Source of the DNA: Achromobacter dolens
GTDB taxonomy: Bacteria > Pseudomonadota > Gammaproteobacteria > Burkholderiales > Burkholderiaceae_B
NCBI RefSeq assembly: GCF_902859745.1
Contig: NZ_CADIJW010000003.1
Span: 62,001 to 126,000, forward strand
Direction: 5' to 3'
DNA length: 64,000 nucleotides
Both the position numbers and the translations under genes were made by a program. This document shows, in pieces, positions 22,344 through 31,250 of the stretch (the stretch's first letter is position 1; every line of letters begins with the position of its first letter). The notes under the pieces are model-generated. The model did no database searches. It was not told the DNA's origin and saw only the letters and a list, made by a program, of their open reading frames with translations.

Positions 22344-23068
22344 GCATGGTTGAATTTCATGACGTCACCAAGACGTTCGGCGAGTCCACGGTCCTGAACG
22401 GTATCTCGCTCAATATCGACGCGGGCGAGGTGGTCGTGGTGGTGGGGCCGTCCGGTTCCGGCAAGTCCACCTTCCTGCGCTGCATCAACGTGCTCGAAAC
22501 GATCAACGGCGGCGACCTGCTGGTCGACGGCCTGAGCGTGCATGGCGGCGCCGCCCAGGTGCGCGAGATCCGGCGCGAGGCCGGCATGGTGTTCCAGCAG
22601 TTCAATCTGTTCCCGCAGATGACCGCGCTGCAGAACGTCATGTTCGGGCCGATCCACACGCGCGGCCAGGGCCGCGACGAGGCGCGCGAACTGGCCGAGC
22701 AGCTGCTGCGCAAGGTTGGACTGGGCGAGCGCATGAACCACTATCCGTCCGAGCTGTCCGGCGGCCAGCAGCAGCGCGTGGCGATCGCCCGCGCGCTGGC
22801 TATCAAGCCCAAGCTGATGCTGTTCGACGAGCCGACCTCGGCGCTCGACCCGGAACTGCGCCACGAGGTGCTGAAGGTGATGCGCGATCTGGCCGAGGAG
22901 GGCATGACCATGGTGGTGGTCACGCACGAAATGGAGTTCGCGCGCAAGGTCGGCAGCCGCCTGATCTTCATCGACGCCGGCAAGATCGCCCATGACGGGC
23001 CGCCGGCCGAGCTGCTGGACAATCCGCCCAGCCAGCGCCTGAAGGACTTCCTGCAACACGTGGCCTGA
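22340..23068 (+). CDS. glnQ: Glutamine ABC transporter ATP-binding protein
   Basis: A 242-residue ATPase. Walker A is GPSGSGKST, the Q-loop is VFQQFNLFPQM, the signature is LSGGQQQRVAIARAL, Walker B is LMLFDEPTSALDP and the switch histidine is in VTHEMEF. All motifs are intact. It begins inside the glnP stop (ATGA overlap) and completes the glnHPQ operon. Confidence 0.94.
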   Translation: MSMVEFHDVTKTFGESTVLNGISLNIDAGEVVVVVGPSGSGKSTFLRCINVLETINGGDLLVDGLSVHGGAAQVREIRREAGMVFQQFNLFPQMTALQNVMFGPIHTRGQGRDEARELAEQLLRKVGLGERMNHYPSELSGGQQQRVAIARALAIKPKLMLFDEPTSALDPELRHEVLKVMRDLAEEGMTMVVVTHEMEFARKVGSRLIFIDAGKIAHDGPPAELLDNPPSQRLKDFLQHVA

Positions 23069-23155
23069 GCACGGATCGCTCCACGCTTCAAAGGCCGCAA
23101 TGAGAGCGCCCCCAAGCGGGATGTCACGGATCCGGCTCCGCCGGTCCGTAGACAT

Positions 23156-23202
23156 GCCCCCTTGAGGGGGAAGCGCGCAGCGCTTCGGGGGTGGGGCCTT
23201 CC
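23156..23202. repeat. REP-like double palindrome between glnQ and spoT
   Basis: Two adjacent hairpins, CCCCC-TTGA-GGGGG and AAGCGC-GCA-GCGCTT, then a G-rich tail. They lie between convergent genes. The look is that of a dispersed intergenic palindromic repeat; only one copy is seen in this window. It may also act as a terminator for either gene. Confidence 0.5.
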
Positions 23203-23204
23203 CC

Positions 23205-25499
23205 TCAGCCCTTCACGCGCACGATCTTCTGCACTTGCGGCACATGGCGGATCGCGCGGATCACCTGCGCCAGGTGCTTGCGGCTGTCGACCTGGATGGT
23301 CAGGTGCAGCGACACCGTCGAGACCGCGTCATCGTGCATCGTCACATGCATGATGTTGGCGTCGGCCGCCGTGACTTCCGCGGCCAGCCGGCCCAGCACG
23401 CCGCGCTCGTTGCGGGTGACGATGTCCAGGCGCGTGGCCAGGTGCTTGGCGGTGTGGGCGTCCCACGCGACGTTGATCCAGCGTTCCGGTTCGCGCAGGC
23501 GCTGGCGCATGGCCACCGGGCAGTCGGCGGTATGCACCACCAGGCCGTGGCCCATGCGCATGCCGGCGATGATCGGGTCGCCGGGCAGCGGCCCGCAGCA
23601 CGGCGCCAGTTGCACCGCCTGGCCTTCGTTGCCCTGGATCAGGATCGGGGCGCTGCGGGCCGAGGTCAGCTCGTCCACCGCGGCGGCGGTGGTGGCCACC
23701 AGTTGGTGCTCGGGCGCGAAGCGGCGCGCCACCACGGCCGCCAGGCGCTTGCCCAGGCCAATGTCGGCCAGGATTTCCTCGCGCGAGCTGGCGCCGGTGC
23801 TGCGCGCCAGCTTCTGCCAGGCCGGATCGTCGGTGGCCGGCAGCGGCATGTGCAGCTCCTGCAGGGCCTGGCCCAGCAGGCGTTCGCCGAAGGCGACCGA
23901 TTCCTCGTACTTGACGGTGCGCAGGTAGTGGCGGATTTCCGAGCGGGCTCGGCCGGTGCGCACGTAGTTGAGCCATTGCGCGTTCGGGCGCGAAGCGGGG
24001 GAGGTGACGATCTCCACCGTGTCGCCGCTGTTCAGTTCCGTGCGCAGCGGCACGAACTCGCCGTTGACCTTGGCCGCCACCGCCTGGTTGCCGATGTCGG
24101 TATGGATGGCGTAGGCGAAGTCCACCGGCGTCGCGCCACGCGGCAGCGAGATGATCTTGCCGCGCGGGGTGAAGACGTAGACGGCGTCCGGGAACAGGTC
24201 GACCTTGACGTGTTCGAGGAATTCGCCCGAATCGCCGGTCTGGCTCTGGATGTCCAGCAGCGATTGCAGCCACTGGTGGGTGCGTTTCTGCAGGTCGTTG
24301 AGCGTCAGGTCGGCGCCCTTGTACAGCCAGTGCGAGGCCACGCCTTCCTCGGCCACGTGATGCATGTCGCGGGTGCGGAACTGGAATTCCACCGGCGTGC
24401 CGTAGGGGCCCACCAGCGTCGTGTGCAGCGACTGGTAGCCGTTGACCTTGGGGATCGCGATGTAGTCCTTGAACTTGCCGGGCACCGGCCGGTACAACTG
24501 GTGCAGCGTGCCCAGCGCCAGGTAGCACTCGGGCAGCGTGTGGACGATGACGCGGAAACCGTAGATGTCCAGCACGTCCGAGAACGACTTCTTCTGGTCG
24601 ACCATCTTGCGGTAGATGCCGAACAGCGTCTTCTCGCGGCCGGTGACCTCGGCCTCGATGCCGGCGGCCGGCAGCGCGGCGCGCACCGAGTCGGCGATCT
24701 TGCCGATCACCTCGCGGCGGTTGCCGCGCGCGGCCAGCACGGCCTTGTACAGCACCTGGTAGCGATTCGGGTACATGGCCGCGAAGCACAGGTCCTGCAG
24801 TTCGCGGAACAGCAGATTCAGGCCCAGCCGGTGGGCGATGGGCGCGTAGATGTCCAGCGTTTCGCGGGCGATGCGGCGGCGCTTTTCGGGGTTGACCGCG
24901 TCCAGCGTGCGCATGTTGTGCAGGCGGTCGGCCAGCTTGATGAGGATGACGCGCACGTCGCGCGCCATCGCCAGCAGCATCTTGCGGAAGCTCTCGGCCT
25001 GCTGCTCGGCCTTGGTGGCGAAGTCCAGGCGGTCCAGCTTGGACAGGCCATCGACCAGCTCGGCGACTTCAGGGCCGAATTTCTCGGCCAGCTCGTGCTT
25101 GGCGATGCCCTGGTCTTCCATCACGTCGTGCAGCAGGGCGGCGGACAACGCGTTCGCGTCGAGCTTCCAGCCCGCGCAGATTTCCGTGACAGCGATGGGG
25201 TGCGAGATGTAGGGCGAACCGCTGGCGCGGAACTGGCCCAGGTGCGCCTGGTCGGCGAAGCGATAGGCTTCGCGCACGCGTTCTACATCTTTCTTGTCGA
25301 GATAGCTGCCGATGATTTCGGTCAGCGGCGCCAGCGAGGCGACCGGCGAGGCGGTCGCGTCCGCCGCTTCTTGCGCGGCGACGGAGGCTGGCGTGGGGGA
25401 ATTCTTGTCTTTCTTGCCCGTGCGGCGCCCGAGACGGGAGCCGGCACGTAGCGCGGCAAGCAGACCTGATGAAGCGTACTTCAGCCCGGGAAAAGCCAT
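23205..25499 (-). CDS. spoT: Bifunctional (p)ppGpp synthetase/hydrolase SpoT/Rel
   Basis: A 764-residue stringent-response enzyme. The HD hydrolase domain has AHLGQFRASGSPYISHP and the metal-binding LLHDVMED, so hydrolysis should be active. The synthetase domain contains DIYGFRVIVHTLPECY and PKVNGYQSLHTT. A TGS domain (VYVFTPRGKIISLPRG) and a C-terminal ACT domain (RNERGVLGRLAAEV) follow. The start MAFPGLKYAS lies 22 bp after rpoZ; a 42-residue-longer frame would overlap rpoZ. The gmk-rpoZ-spoT order matches enterobacteria and other proteobacteria and supports co-transcription. Confidence 0.95.
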   Translation of the reverse strand: MAFPGLKYASSGLLAALRAGSRLGRRTGKKDKNSPTPASVAAQEAADATASPVASLAPLTEIIGSYLDKKDVERVREAYRFADQAHLGQFRASGSPYISHPIAVTEICAGWKLDANALSAALLHDVMEDQGIAKHELAEKFGPEVAELVDGLSKLDRLDFATKAEQQAESFRKMLLAMARDVRVILIKLADRLHNMRTLDAVNPEKRRRIARETLDIYAPIAHRLGLNLLFRELQDLCFAAMYPNRYQVLYKAVLAARGNRREVIGKIADSVRAALPAAGIEAEVTGREKTLFGIYRKMVDQKKSFSDVLDIYGFRVIVHTLPECYLALGTLHQLYRPVPGKFKDYIAIPKVNGYQSLHTTLVGPYGTPVEFQFRTRDMHHVAEEGVASHWLYKGADLTLNDLQKRTHQWLQSLLDIQSQTGDSGEFLEHVKVDLFPDAVYVFTPRGKIISLPRGATPVDFAYAIHTDIGNQAVAAKVNGEFVPLRTELNSGDTVEIVTSPASRPNAQWLNYVRTGRARSEIRHYLRTVKYEESVAFGERLLGQALQELHMPLPATDDPAWQKLARSTGASSREEILADIGLGKRLAAVVARRFAPEHQLVATTAAAVDELTSARSAPILIQGNEGQAVQLAPCCGPLPGDPIIAGMRMGHGLVVHTADCPVAMRQRLREPERWINVAWDAHTAKHLATRLDIVTRNERGVLGRLAAEVTAADANIMHVTMHDDAVSTVSLHLTIQVDSRKHLAQVIRAIRHVPQVQKIVRVKG

Positions 25500-25521
25500 G
25501 CTTGCCGCCCCCCGGAAAATA

Positions 25522-25725
25522 TCAGGTGGGAACTTTACGCAGCATTTCCGCGCCGGTGAGGCCGCCCGCGATTTCGCGCAGGGCCGTGACGGTGGGCTTG
25601 TCTTTGCTGTCCAGGCGCGGGGCATGGCCTTGCGCCAGCTCGCGGGCGCGGTAGGTCGCGGCCAGCGTGAGCTTGAAACGGTTGGGGATCTGATTCAGAC
25701 AGTCTTCGACGGTAATGCGAGCCAT
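25522..25725 (-). CDS. rpoZ: RNA polymerase omega subunit
   Basis: A 67-residue omega subunit, the usual size for betaproteobacteria. It opens [17 protein letters not shown] and carries [10 protein letters not shown] and [13 protein letters not shown], the conserved omega core. It assists assembly of RNA polymerase and helps ppGpp binding, which fits its place between gmk and spoT. Confidence 0.95.
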   Translation of the reverse strand: MARITVEDCLNQIPNRFKLTLAATYRARELAQGHAPRLDSKDKPTVTALREIAGGLTGAEMLRKVPT

Positions 25726-25771
25726 TAGGACACCTGGTGCTGATGGTGGATAGGGAGAATGCGGATTCGTT

Positions 25772-26404
25772 TCAGTGCGCCGCCGGGATGCCCAACTGCG
25801 CGAACAGCTCGGCGTGGCGGACGGCCTGAGACGAAAAACGCAGCCGCGCGGCGCTGACGATTTGAGTCAGTTCCGACAAGGCTACGCTAAATTCTTGATT
25901 AATAATAACATATTCGCATTCAGGCGCGTGCGCGATTTCGCCGCCCGCGGCCATCAGCCGGCGCGCGATCACCTGCGGCGCATCCTGGCCACGCGCCTTC
26001 AGCCGGCTTTCGAGTTCCTCGATGGACGGCGGCAGCACGAAGATGCCGATCGCGCCGGGAAAACGCTGGCGCACCTGGCGCGCGCCCTGCCAGTCGATCT
26101 CCAGCAGCACGTCGCGGCCCTCGCGGGTGGCTTCGTCGATGCGGTCACGCGGCGTGCCGTAGAAATTGCCATGCACCTCGGCCCATTCCAGCAGGCGCTG
26201 CTCGTCGCGCAACTGCTTGAATTCGTCGATGCCGATGAAGCGGTATTCGCGGCCGTCTTCCTCGCCGGGGCGGGGGGCACGCGTGGTGCAGGAGACGGAC
26301 AGGAGGATGGACGGGTCTTGCTGCAGCAAGGCCTTGACCAGGCTGGATTTGCCGGCGCCGCTGGGGGCGACGACCATGAAAACATTGCCGGAGGTGGCGT
26401 GCAT
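25772..26404 (-). CDS. gmk: Guanylate kinase
   Basis: A 210-residue kinase converting GMP to GDP. The P-loop is APSGAGKSS, followed by [11 protein letters not shown] and the GMP-binding EYRFI and GNFYGTPRD. The start MHATSGNVF gives the usual length; a 14-residue-longer start exists. It is the first gene of the gmk-rpoZ-spoT unit. Confidence 0.95.
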   Translation of the reverse strand: MHATSGNVFMVVAPSGAGKSSLVKALLQQDPSILLSVSCTTRAPRPGEEDGREYRFIGIDEFKQLRDEQRLLEWAEVHGNFYGTPRDRIDEATREGRDVLLEIDWQGARQVRQRFPGAIGIFVLPPSIEELESRLKARGQDAPQVIARRLMAAGGEIAHAPECEYVIINQEFSVALSELTQIVSAARLRFSSQAVRHAELFAQLGIPAAH

Positions 26405-26488
26405 GAATGTGACGAGCGTGTGATGCCGAGACCCGAAGGATAGCAAATCGCACGGCGCGGCAGGGGGAAAACCCGCCGCGCCGCGTCG

Positions 26489-27418
26489 TCAGCGGGCTGC
26501 CGCCTGCGTCAGCTTGCCGCCGGGGGCGGGCGAATCGCTGCCGAGCAGATGGCCGTTGACCTCGATGCCGTACAGCGAATCGTCCGAGTCGTGGTACTTG
26601 GCGCGGGTCTTGGCGACCGATTCGGTGTAGCGCGGGTCCTGCGGCCGTTCATGCGCATTCATGAAGTACGCCACGTCCCAGGCCTCCTGGTCGCTGAGCA
26701 TCCCGGCCTGGCCCAGCGGCATATTGGCCTTGATGAAGCCGGCGGCGTTGCCGATCTGGTGCATGCCGGCGCCCCAGTTGAAGGAATCCGGCCCCCACAG
26801 CGCCGGGAAGACCCAGTGCTCGCCGTTCTTCTGTCCCTTGCCTTCTGCGCCGTGGCAGACGGCGCAGTACTGGGCGTAGACCTCGCCGCCGCGCACGTAG
26901 TCGGCTTTCTGCGCGGGCTTGGGCAGCTTGAGGTAGCCCTGGCCCTTGAGCGCCACGCCGGTGGGCGCCTTGCTGGCGAGCCAGAACATGTAGGTCTGCA
27001 AGGCGGTCAGCACCGGATCGTCGGCCGCTGGCGGCTTGCCGTTCATGCTAAAGCGGAAACAGCCCTGCAGGCGCTCGGCCAGCGTGTTGACGTGGCCGTT
27101 CTTGGCGCGGTAGGCGGGATACAGCACGTAGGCCGCCCACATCGGCGCGGAATCGGGCCGGCGGCCGGCGTCCAGGTGGCAACTGGCGCAGTTCAGGTCG
27201 TTGCCGACGAACTTGCCGGCATTCTGCGGCGTGTGCAGGAATATCTGTTCGCCCTGGCGCACGATCTTGCCGAATTCGCTGTCGGGCAGCGACGCGGCGC
27301 TGGGCGGCGTGAATTCGGGGCGCGCGTCGGCGGCGAAGGCCGCCGTGGTCGACAGCAGCGCGCCGGTTCCCGCGGCGGCGAGCAGCAGGCGGGCGATTCG
27401 GTTGCGGATCGAGGTCAT
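26489..27418 (-). CDS. tsdA: Thiosulfate dehydrogenase-like dihaem cytochrome c (TsdA)
   Basis: A 309-residue periplasmic cytochrome with a signal peptide (cut about residue 30, AFAA-DAR). Two haem motifs are seen, CASCH at 77-81 and CAVCH at 185-189. Cys120 in LQGCFRFSMNG is placed like the cysteine haem ligand that marks TsdA enzymes, which join two thiosulfates to tetrathionate. The start overlaps the stop of the upstream cytochrome gene by four bases, as in tsdBA operons. SoxA-type proteins share parts of this layout, so assay would be needed for certainty. Confidence 0.75.
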   Translation of the reverse strand: MTSIRNRIARLLLAAAGTGALLSTTAAFAADARPEFTPPSAASLPDSEFGKIVRQGEQIFLHTPQNAGKFVGNDLNCASCHLDAGRRPDSAPMWAAYVLYPAYRAKNGHVNTLAERLQGCFRFSMNGKPPAADDPVLTALQTYMFWLASKAPTGVALKGQGYLKLPKPAQKADYVRGGEVYAQYCAVCHGAEGKGQKNGEHWVFPALWGPDSFNWGAGMHQIGNAAGFIKANMPLGQAGMLSDQEAWDVAYFMNAHERPQDPRYTESVAKTRAKYHDSDDSLYGIEVNGHLLGSDSPAPGGKLTQAAAR

Positions 27419-28137
27419 TGCTTGGCTCCCCCGGCGGCGTTCGCTTGCGTGGCAAGCAGGTCGGCGGCCTTGGGCAGGCCGGCGTAGTAACCCGACACCG
27501 CGTCGATCTCGGCGTCGGTCAGGCGGGTGGCCACGGCCGGCATCAGGCCCAGCGGGCCGGGCGGACGCTGGCCCTGGCGCCAGGCGCGCAACTGGCCGGC
27601 GATGTAGGCCGCGGGCTGGCCGGCCAGGCTGGGGAAGTTGGCGCCGACGCCAATGCCCCCCGGGCCGTGGCACTGGTTGCAGGCGGGGATGTTCCTGTCC
27701 CAGGCGCCGCGCGTGGCGAGCCAGGCGCCGGTATCGTCCGGCTTGGCCAATTGCCGCGCGGTGGCGGCCAGCCGATCGATGTTCAGCGGCGCCGGCAGGC
27801 CGGCGTAGTACTGGGCCACGGCCTGGCGCTGCGCCGGATCCAGCGCCTTGGCGGTGGCCGCCATCACCGGACTGACGCGCGAGCCATTGGCCATCGCCTC
27901 GAGCTGCTCGGCCAGGTAGGCGGCGCCCATGCCGGCCAGACGCGGGAAGCCGGCGGCGGGGTTGCCTTCCCCCTGGGCGCCGTGACAGGTCATACAGGCG
28001 GGCGCGCCGTTGGCGCCCTGGGTGCTGATCTGGCGGCCGTCCGGGGCGGCGAGCGCCGCGGCAGGCAGGGCGGCCAGGCCGCTGGCGCCAAGGGCCAGCA
28101 CGCCCGCCCAGCGGGGGAGGTAGGGCTGTAACGCCAT
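27415..28137 (-). CDS. tsdB: Dihaem cytochrome c4-like protein, probable TsdB partner
   Basis: A 240-residue periplasmic protein with a signal peptide (AALAAP region, about residue 31) and two c-type haem sites, CMTCH at 48-52 and CNQCH at 153-157. The two similar halves (each with a GFPRLAG or NFPSLAG stretch) are the cytochrome c4 pattern. It probably carries electrons from the thiosulfate dehydrogenase encoded by the overlapping next gene to an oxidase. The gene is the first of the pair. Confidence 0.78.
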   Translation of the reverse strand: MALQPYLPRWAGVLALGASGLAALPAAALAAPDGRQISTQGANGAPACMTCHGAQGEGNPAAGFPRLAGMGAAYLAEQLEAMANGSRVSPVMAATAKALDPAQRQAVAQYYAGLPAPLNIDRLAATARQLAKPDDTGAWLATRGAWDRNIPACNQCHGPGGIGVGANFPSLAGQPAAYIAGQLRAWRQGQRPPGPLGLMPAVATRLTDAEIDAVSGYYAGLPKAADLLATQANAAGGAKQ

Positions 28138-28187
28138 GGGTATCTCCGGGGTTTATTGGAATTTTGGTAATAAGTTAATTTCCCAAA

Positions 28188-28215
28188 ATTATATGTAAAT
28201 TTGTGACAGCGCAAA
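28188..28215 (-). promoter_or_regulatory. Candidate sigma-70 promoter for tsdBA
   Basis: On the minus strand a perfect TATAAT (28193-28188) is preceded, 15-16 bp away, by TTGCGC or TTTGCG (28215-28209). It lies in a notably AT-rich stretch about 50 bp upstream of the tsdB start. Confidence 0.5.
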
Positions 28216-28497
28216 GTCTTGATGGCATGTTGCGCCAGGTCAGCCGGGGCGGGCGAGGGCGTTCGACCGCGCGGCGATGGGCGAGGGGCGTTGTTCGATA
28301 GCGCTTTCGAGGCCGTTGTTTTCAGCCGCGGGGGCGCGCCTGGCGCACGCCACCCGCCTGGCGCGCAAGGCGTGAAGCGGGCGTCTTGCCGATGAGGGCA
28401 GCCAGGGTCGGCCGGGCGAGAACGATGGAACGTTCGCTTGCAGCATCGCCGGAATGATTCGGGTAGCATTTCGCCGACAGATAACAAGGAGCTTGCG
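28216..28497. other. Rest of the divergent tsdB/SDR intergenic region
   Basis: A GC-rich noncoding stretch. Apart from a good ribosome site (AAGGAG) for the downstream dehydrogenase, no gene, RNA or clear operator is seen. Confidence 0.5.
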
Positions 28498-29268
28498 ATG
28501 CACACGAACGAGATCGAACCTCCCCGCGTCGCGCTGGTCACCGGCGCCGGCACCGGCATCGGCCGGGCGGTGGCGCTGGAGTTCCTGGCGCAGGGCTATC
28601 GCGTGGTGCTGGCCGGCCGCCGGCGCGAACCGCTCGAAGCCACGCGCACGGCGGCGGGCGAAGACGGGGTGCGGGCGCTGGTGGTGCCGACCGATGTGTC
28701 GGACGAGCAGGCGGTGCGCGAACTGTTCGACACGACCCAGCGCGAGTACGGCCGTCTGGACGTGCTGTTCAACAACGCCGGCCGCGGCGCGCCCGCCATG
28801 CCGATCGAGGAATTGCCGGTGGCGCTCTGGCGCGAGGTGGTCGATACCAACCTGACCGGCATGTTCCTGTGCGCGCAGGCGGCGATCCGGGTCATGAAGG
28901 CGCAGACGCCGCAGGGCGGCCGCATCATCAATAATGGTTCGATCTCGGCGCACGCGCCGCGTCCGTTCTCGATCGCCTACACCGCCACCAAGCACGCGGT
29001 GACCGGCCTGACCAAGTCGATTTCGCTGGACTGCCGGCCGTACCACATCGCCTGCGGCCAGATCGACATCGGCAACGCCGCCACCGACATGACCGAGCGC
29101 ATGGCCGCCGGCATCCTGCAGGCCGACGGCAGCACCAAGGTCGAGCCGCGCATGGACGTCGCCCACGTCGCGCAGGCCGTTGCCGCCATGGCCCGCCTGC
29201 CGCTGGACGCCAACGTGCAGTTCATGACGATCATGGCGACCAACATGCCGTTCGTCGGCCGCGGCTGA
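28498..29268 (+). CDS. Short-chain dehydrogenase/reductase
   Basis: A 256-residue NAD(P)-dependent oxidoreductase. It has the cofactor motif TGAGTGIG, the structural NNAGRG, the catalytic serine in NNGSIS and the YTATK tyrosine-lysine pair. The start MHTNEIEP follows AAGGAG. It stands alone, divergent from tsdBA, and is followed by a strong terminator, so context gives no substrate. Confidence 0.9.
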   Translation: MHTNEIEPPRVALVTGAGTGIGRAVALEFLAQGYRVVLAGRRREPLEATRTAAGEDGVRALVVPTDVSDEQAVRELFDTTQREYGRLDVLFNNAGRGAPAMPIEELPVALWREVVDTNLTGMFLCAQAAIRVMKAQTPQGGRIINNGSISAHAPRPFSIAYTATKHAVTGLTKSISLDCRPYHIACGQIDIGNAATDMTERMAAGILQADGSTKVEPRMDVAHVAQAVAAMARLPLDANVQFMTIMATNMPFVGRG

Positions 29269-29290
29269 CCGGGTTTCCGCCGGCCATGAC

Positions 29291-29314
29291 AAAAGCGCCC
29301 TCGGGCGCTTTTTT
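29291..29314 (+). terminator. Rho-independent terminator after the dehydrogenase
   Basis: AAAAGCGCC, a short CTCG loop and GGCGCTTTTTT. It separates this gene from the two-partner secretion locus. The remaining bases to 29508 show no gene and must hold the tpsB promoter. Confidence 0.88.
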
Positions 29315-29508
29315 CTTTGGTTGCCGTTTTTTCTTGCCGGGCATCACGCGAGGCGCTGTCGCCATTCCTCGTCAATAGGTTATGTGATCCGAGAACGTGA
29401 GCGGTGGCCAACGCCTGGTCCGACAAACCAGCTCGCCGCATCCCAATATCCGCCTTGCCGCCATCCAATGCCGAAGCATGACCGGGCTCGGATACATAGG
29501 GAGGGAGG

Positions 29509-31212
29509 ATGGTCGGGTGGTTGCCGCAGCGCGTATGGATCTCGTTCAGCCTGCTGCTGTTCATGGTATCGGCGTCCGCACAGACGCAGGCTGGCGCCGC
29601 GCAGGAACTGCTGCGCCAGCAGGAGCGCGAAAGGATGTTGCGCAAACAGCAGGAAACGGCGCCGAATGTACGGGCGCGGTCGGCGCGCGCGCCGTCGCCG
29701 GACCTGTTGCCTCGGGACGAGACGCCATGCTTTCCGATTGACCGTATCCGTCTTGATGGCGAGGACGCGCAGCGCTTTCTCTGGTCCTTGCGCGCCGCCG
29801 ACCCCGAGAACGACGCCGCCACGGGGCGCTGCCTTGGCGCCGAGGGCATCAGCGTGGTCATGGCGCGCGTGCAGAATGCCGTCGTCGCGCGGGGGTTCGT
29901 CACCACCCGCATTCTCGCCGCGCCCCAGGATCTGAAGGGCGGCACGCTGACGCTCACCGTCGTGCCCGGCCGCGTCCGCGCCATCCGATTCGCGCCCGGT
30001 ACGTCGCCCCGGGCCACTGCCTTGAATGCCGTGCCGGCCAGGCGCGGCGACCTGCTCAATCTGCGCGATATCGAACAGGCGCTGGAAAATTTCCGACGCG
30101 TCCCCACCGTAGCGGCCGACCTGCAAATCACGCCTGCTGAAGCTGACGATGCGCGCCCCGGCGACAGCGATTTGGTGATCCTCTGGCGACAGCGTTTGCC
30201 TCCGGTGCGCTTGAGCCTATCGCTGGACGACGCCGGCAGCAGGGCGACCGGCAAGCTGCAGGGTTCGGCCACGCTTTCGCTCGATTCCCCACTCTCGTTG
30301 AACGATCTGTTCTACGTCAACGTCAGTCAAGACGTCTTCAACGCCAGCGGCAAGGGCTCCCGGGGATACACCACGCATTACGGCGCGCCCTGGGGCTACT
30401 GGACAATCAGCGCCACCCTCAGCGGCTACAGGTACCACCAGACCGTTGCCGGATACCGCCAGAACTACCTCTACAGCGGCACCAGCAACAACGCCGAAGT
30501 GCGCCTGTCGCGCGTGGTGTACCGGGATGCCAGCCGCAAGACCTCGTTCTACGGACGCGGCTGGATGCGCAGGTCCAACAACTTCATCGACGACACGGAA
30601 ATCGGGGTTCAACGGCGTCGCACCGGCGGTTGGGAACTGGGGCTGACCCACCGCGAATTCCTGCACGAAAGCACGCTCGATGCGGGTCTGGCCTGGCGGC
30701 GCGGCACGGGCGCCTTCAACGCGATGGCCGCGCCCGAGGAAGACTTCGGGGAAGGCACTTCGCGGATGAAGGTCCTCACCGCCGACGTGCAACTGGTGGT
30801 CCCGTTCCGGCCGGGATCGCAGCGTGCCCGTTACTCCGGCAACTGGCGCGCGCAATGGGCGCGCACGCCGCTGGCGCCGCCGGACCGCTTCTCGATCGGC
30901 GGTCGTTACACGGTACGCGGCTTTGACGGCGAACTGACGCTCATGGGCGAGCGTGGCTGGGTCTGGCGCAACGAAATCGGTCTGCAACTGGGCGCCGCAC
31001 AGGAACTCTATTTCGGGGCCGACTACGGCCATGTGTCGGGCCCGTCCACGCGCTGGTTGCAGGGACGCAGCCTGGCAGGCGCGGTCATCGGTCTGCGTGG
31101 CGGCGCCGCGGGATTCTGGTGGGATGTGTTTGTCGGCACCCCGCTCTCCAGGCCCGCGGGCTTTCGCAGCGGGTCGCTGACGACCGGCTTCAGCCTCAAC
31201 TGGTCCTGCTGA
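29509..31212 (+). CDS. Two-partner secretion outer-membrane transporter (TpsB, FhaC/ShlB type)
   Basis: A 567-residue outer-membrane protein that exports the TpsA encoded next. A signal peptide (MVSASA-QTQ, about residue 24) is followed by an N-terminal charged helix rich in Q, E and R, a POTRA-type periplasmic region starting near CFPIDRIRLDG, and a beta-barrel with the conserved FSIGGRYTVRGFDGE, which contains the VRGF loop tip. The ATG follows a GGGAGGGAGG site. It lies only 38 bp before tpsA on the same strand; the order tpsB-tpsA is reversed relative to fhaB/fhaC but common. Confidence 0.92.
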   Translation: MVGWLPQRVWISFSLLLFMVSASAQTQAGAAQELLRQQERERMLRKQQETAPNVRARSARAPSPDLLPRDETPCFPIDRIRLDGEDAQRFLWSLRAADPENDAATGRCLGAEGISVVMARVQNAVVARGFVTTRILAAPQDLKGGTLTLTVVPGRVRAIRFAPGTSPRATALNAVPARRGDLLNLRDIEQALENFRRVPTVAADLQITPAEADDARPGDSDLVILWRQRLPPVRLSLSLDDAGSRATGKLQGSATLSLDSPLSLNDLFYVNVSQDVFNASGKGSRGYTTHYGAPWGYWTISATLSGYRYHQTVAGYRQNYLYSGTSNNAEVRLSRVVYRDASRKTSFYGRGWMRRSNNFIDDTEIGVQRRRTGGWELGLTHREFLHESTLDAGLAWRRGTGAFNAMAAPEEDFGEGTSRMKVLTADVQLVVPFRPGSQRARYSGNWRAQWARTPLAPPDRFSIGGRYTVRGFDGELTLMGERGWVWRNEIGLQLGAAQELYFGADYGHVSGPSTRWLQGRSLAGAVIGLRGGAAGFWWDVFVGTPLSRPAGFRSGSLTTGFSLNWSC

Positions 31213-31250
31213 CGCCGCATGGATCGCGCGCAGGCAACGGTATCGATGGC

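Noticed and set aside
23235-25451. 738-residue plus-strand open frame inside spoT
   Set aside because: Shadow of spoT, which has all expected domains.
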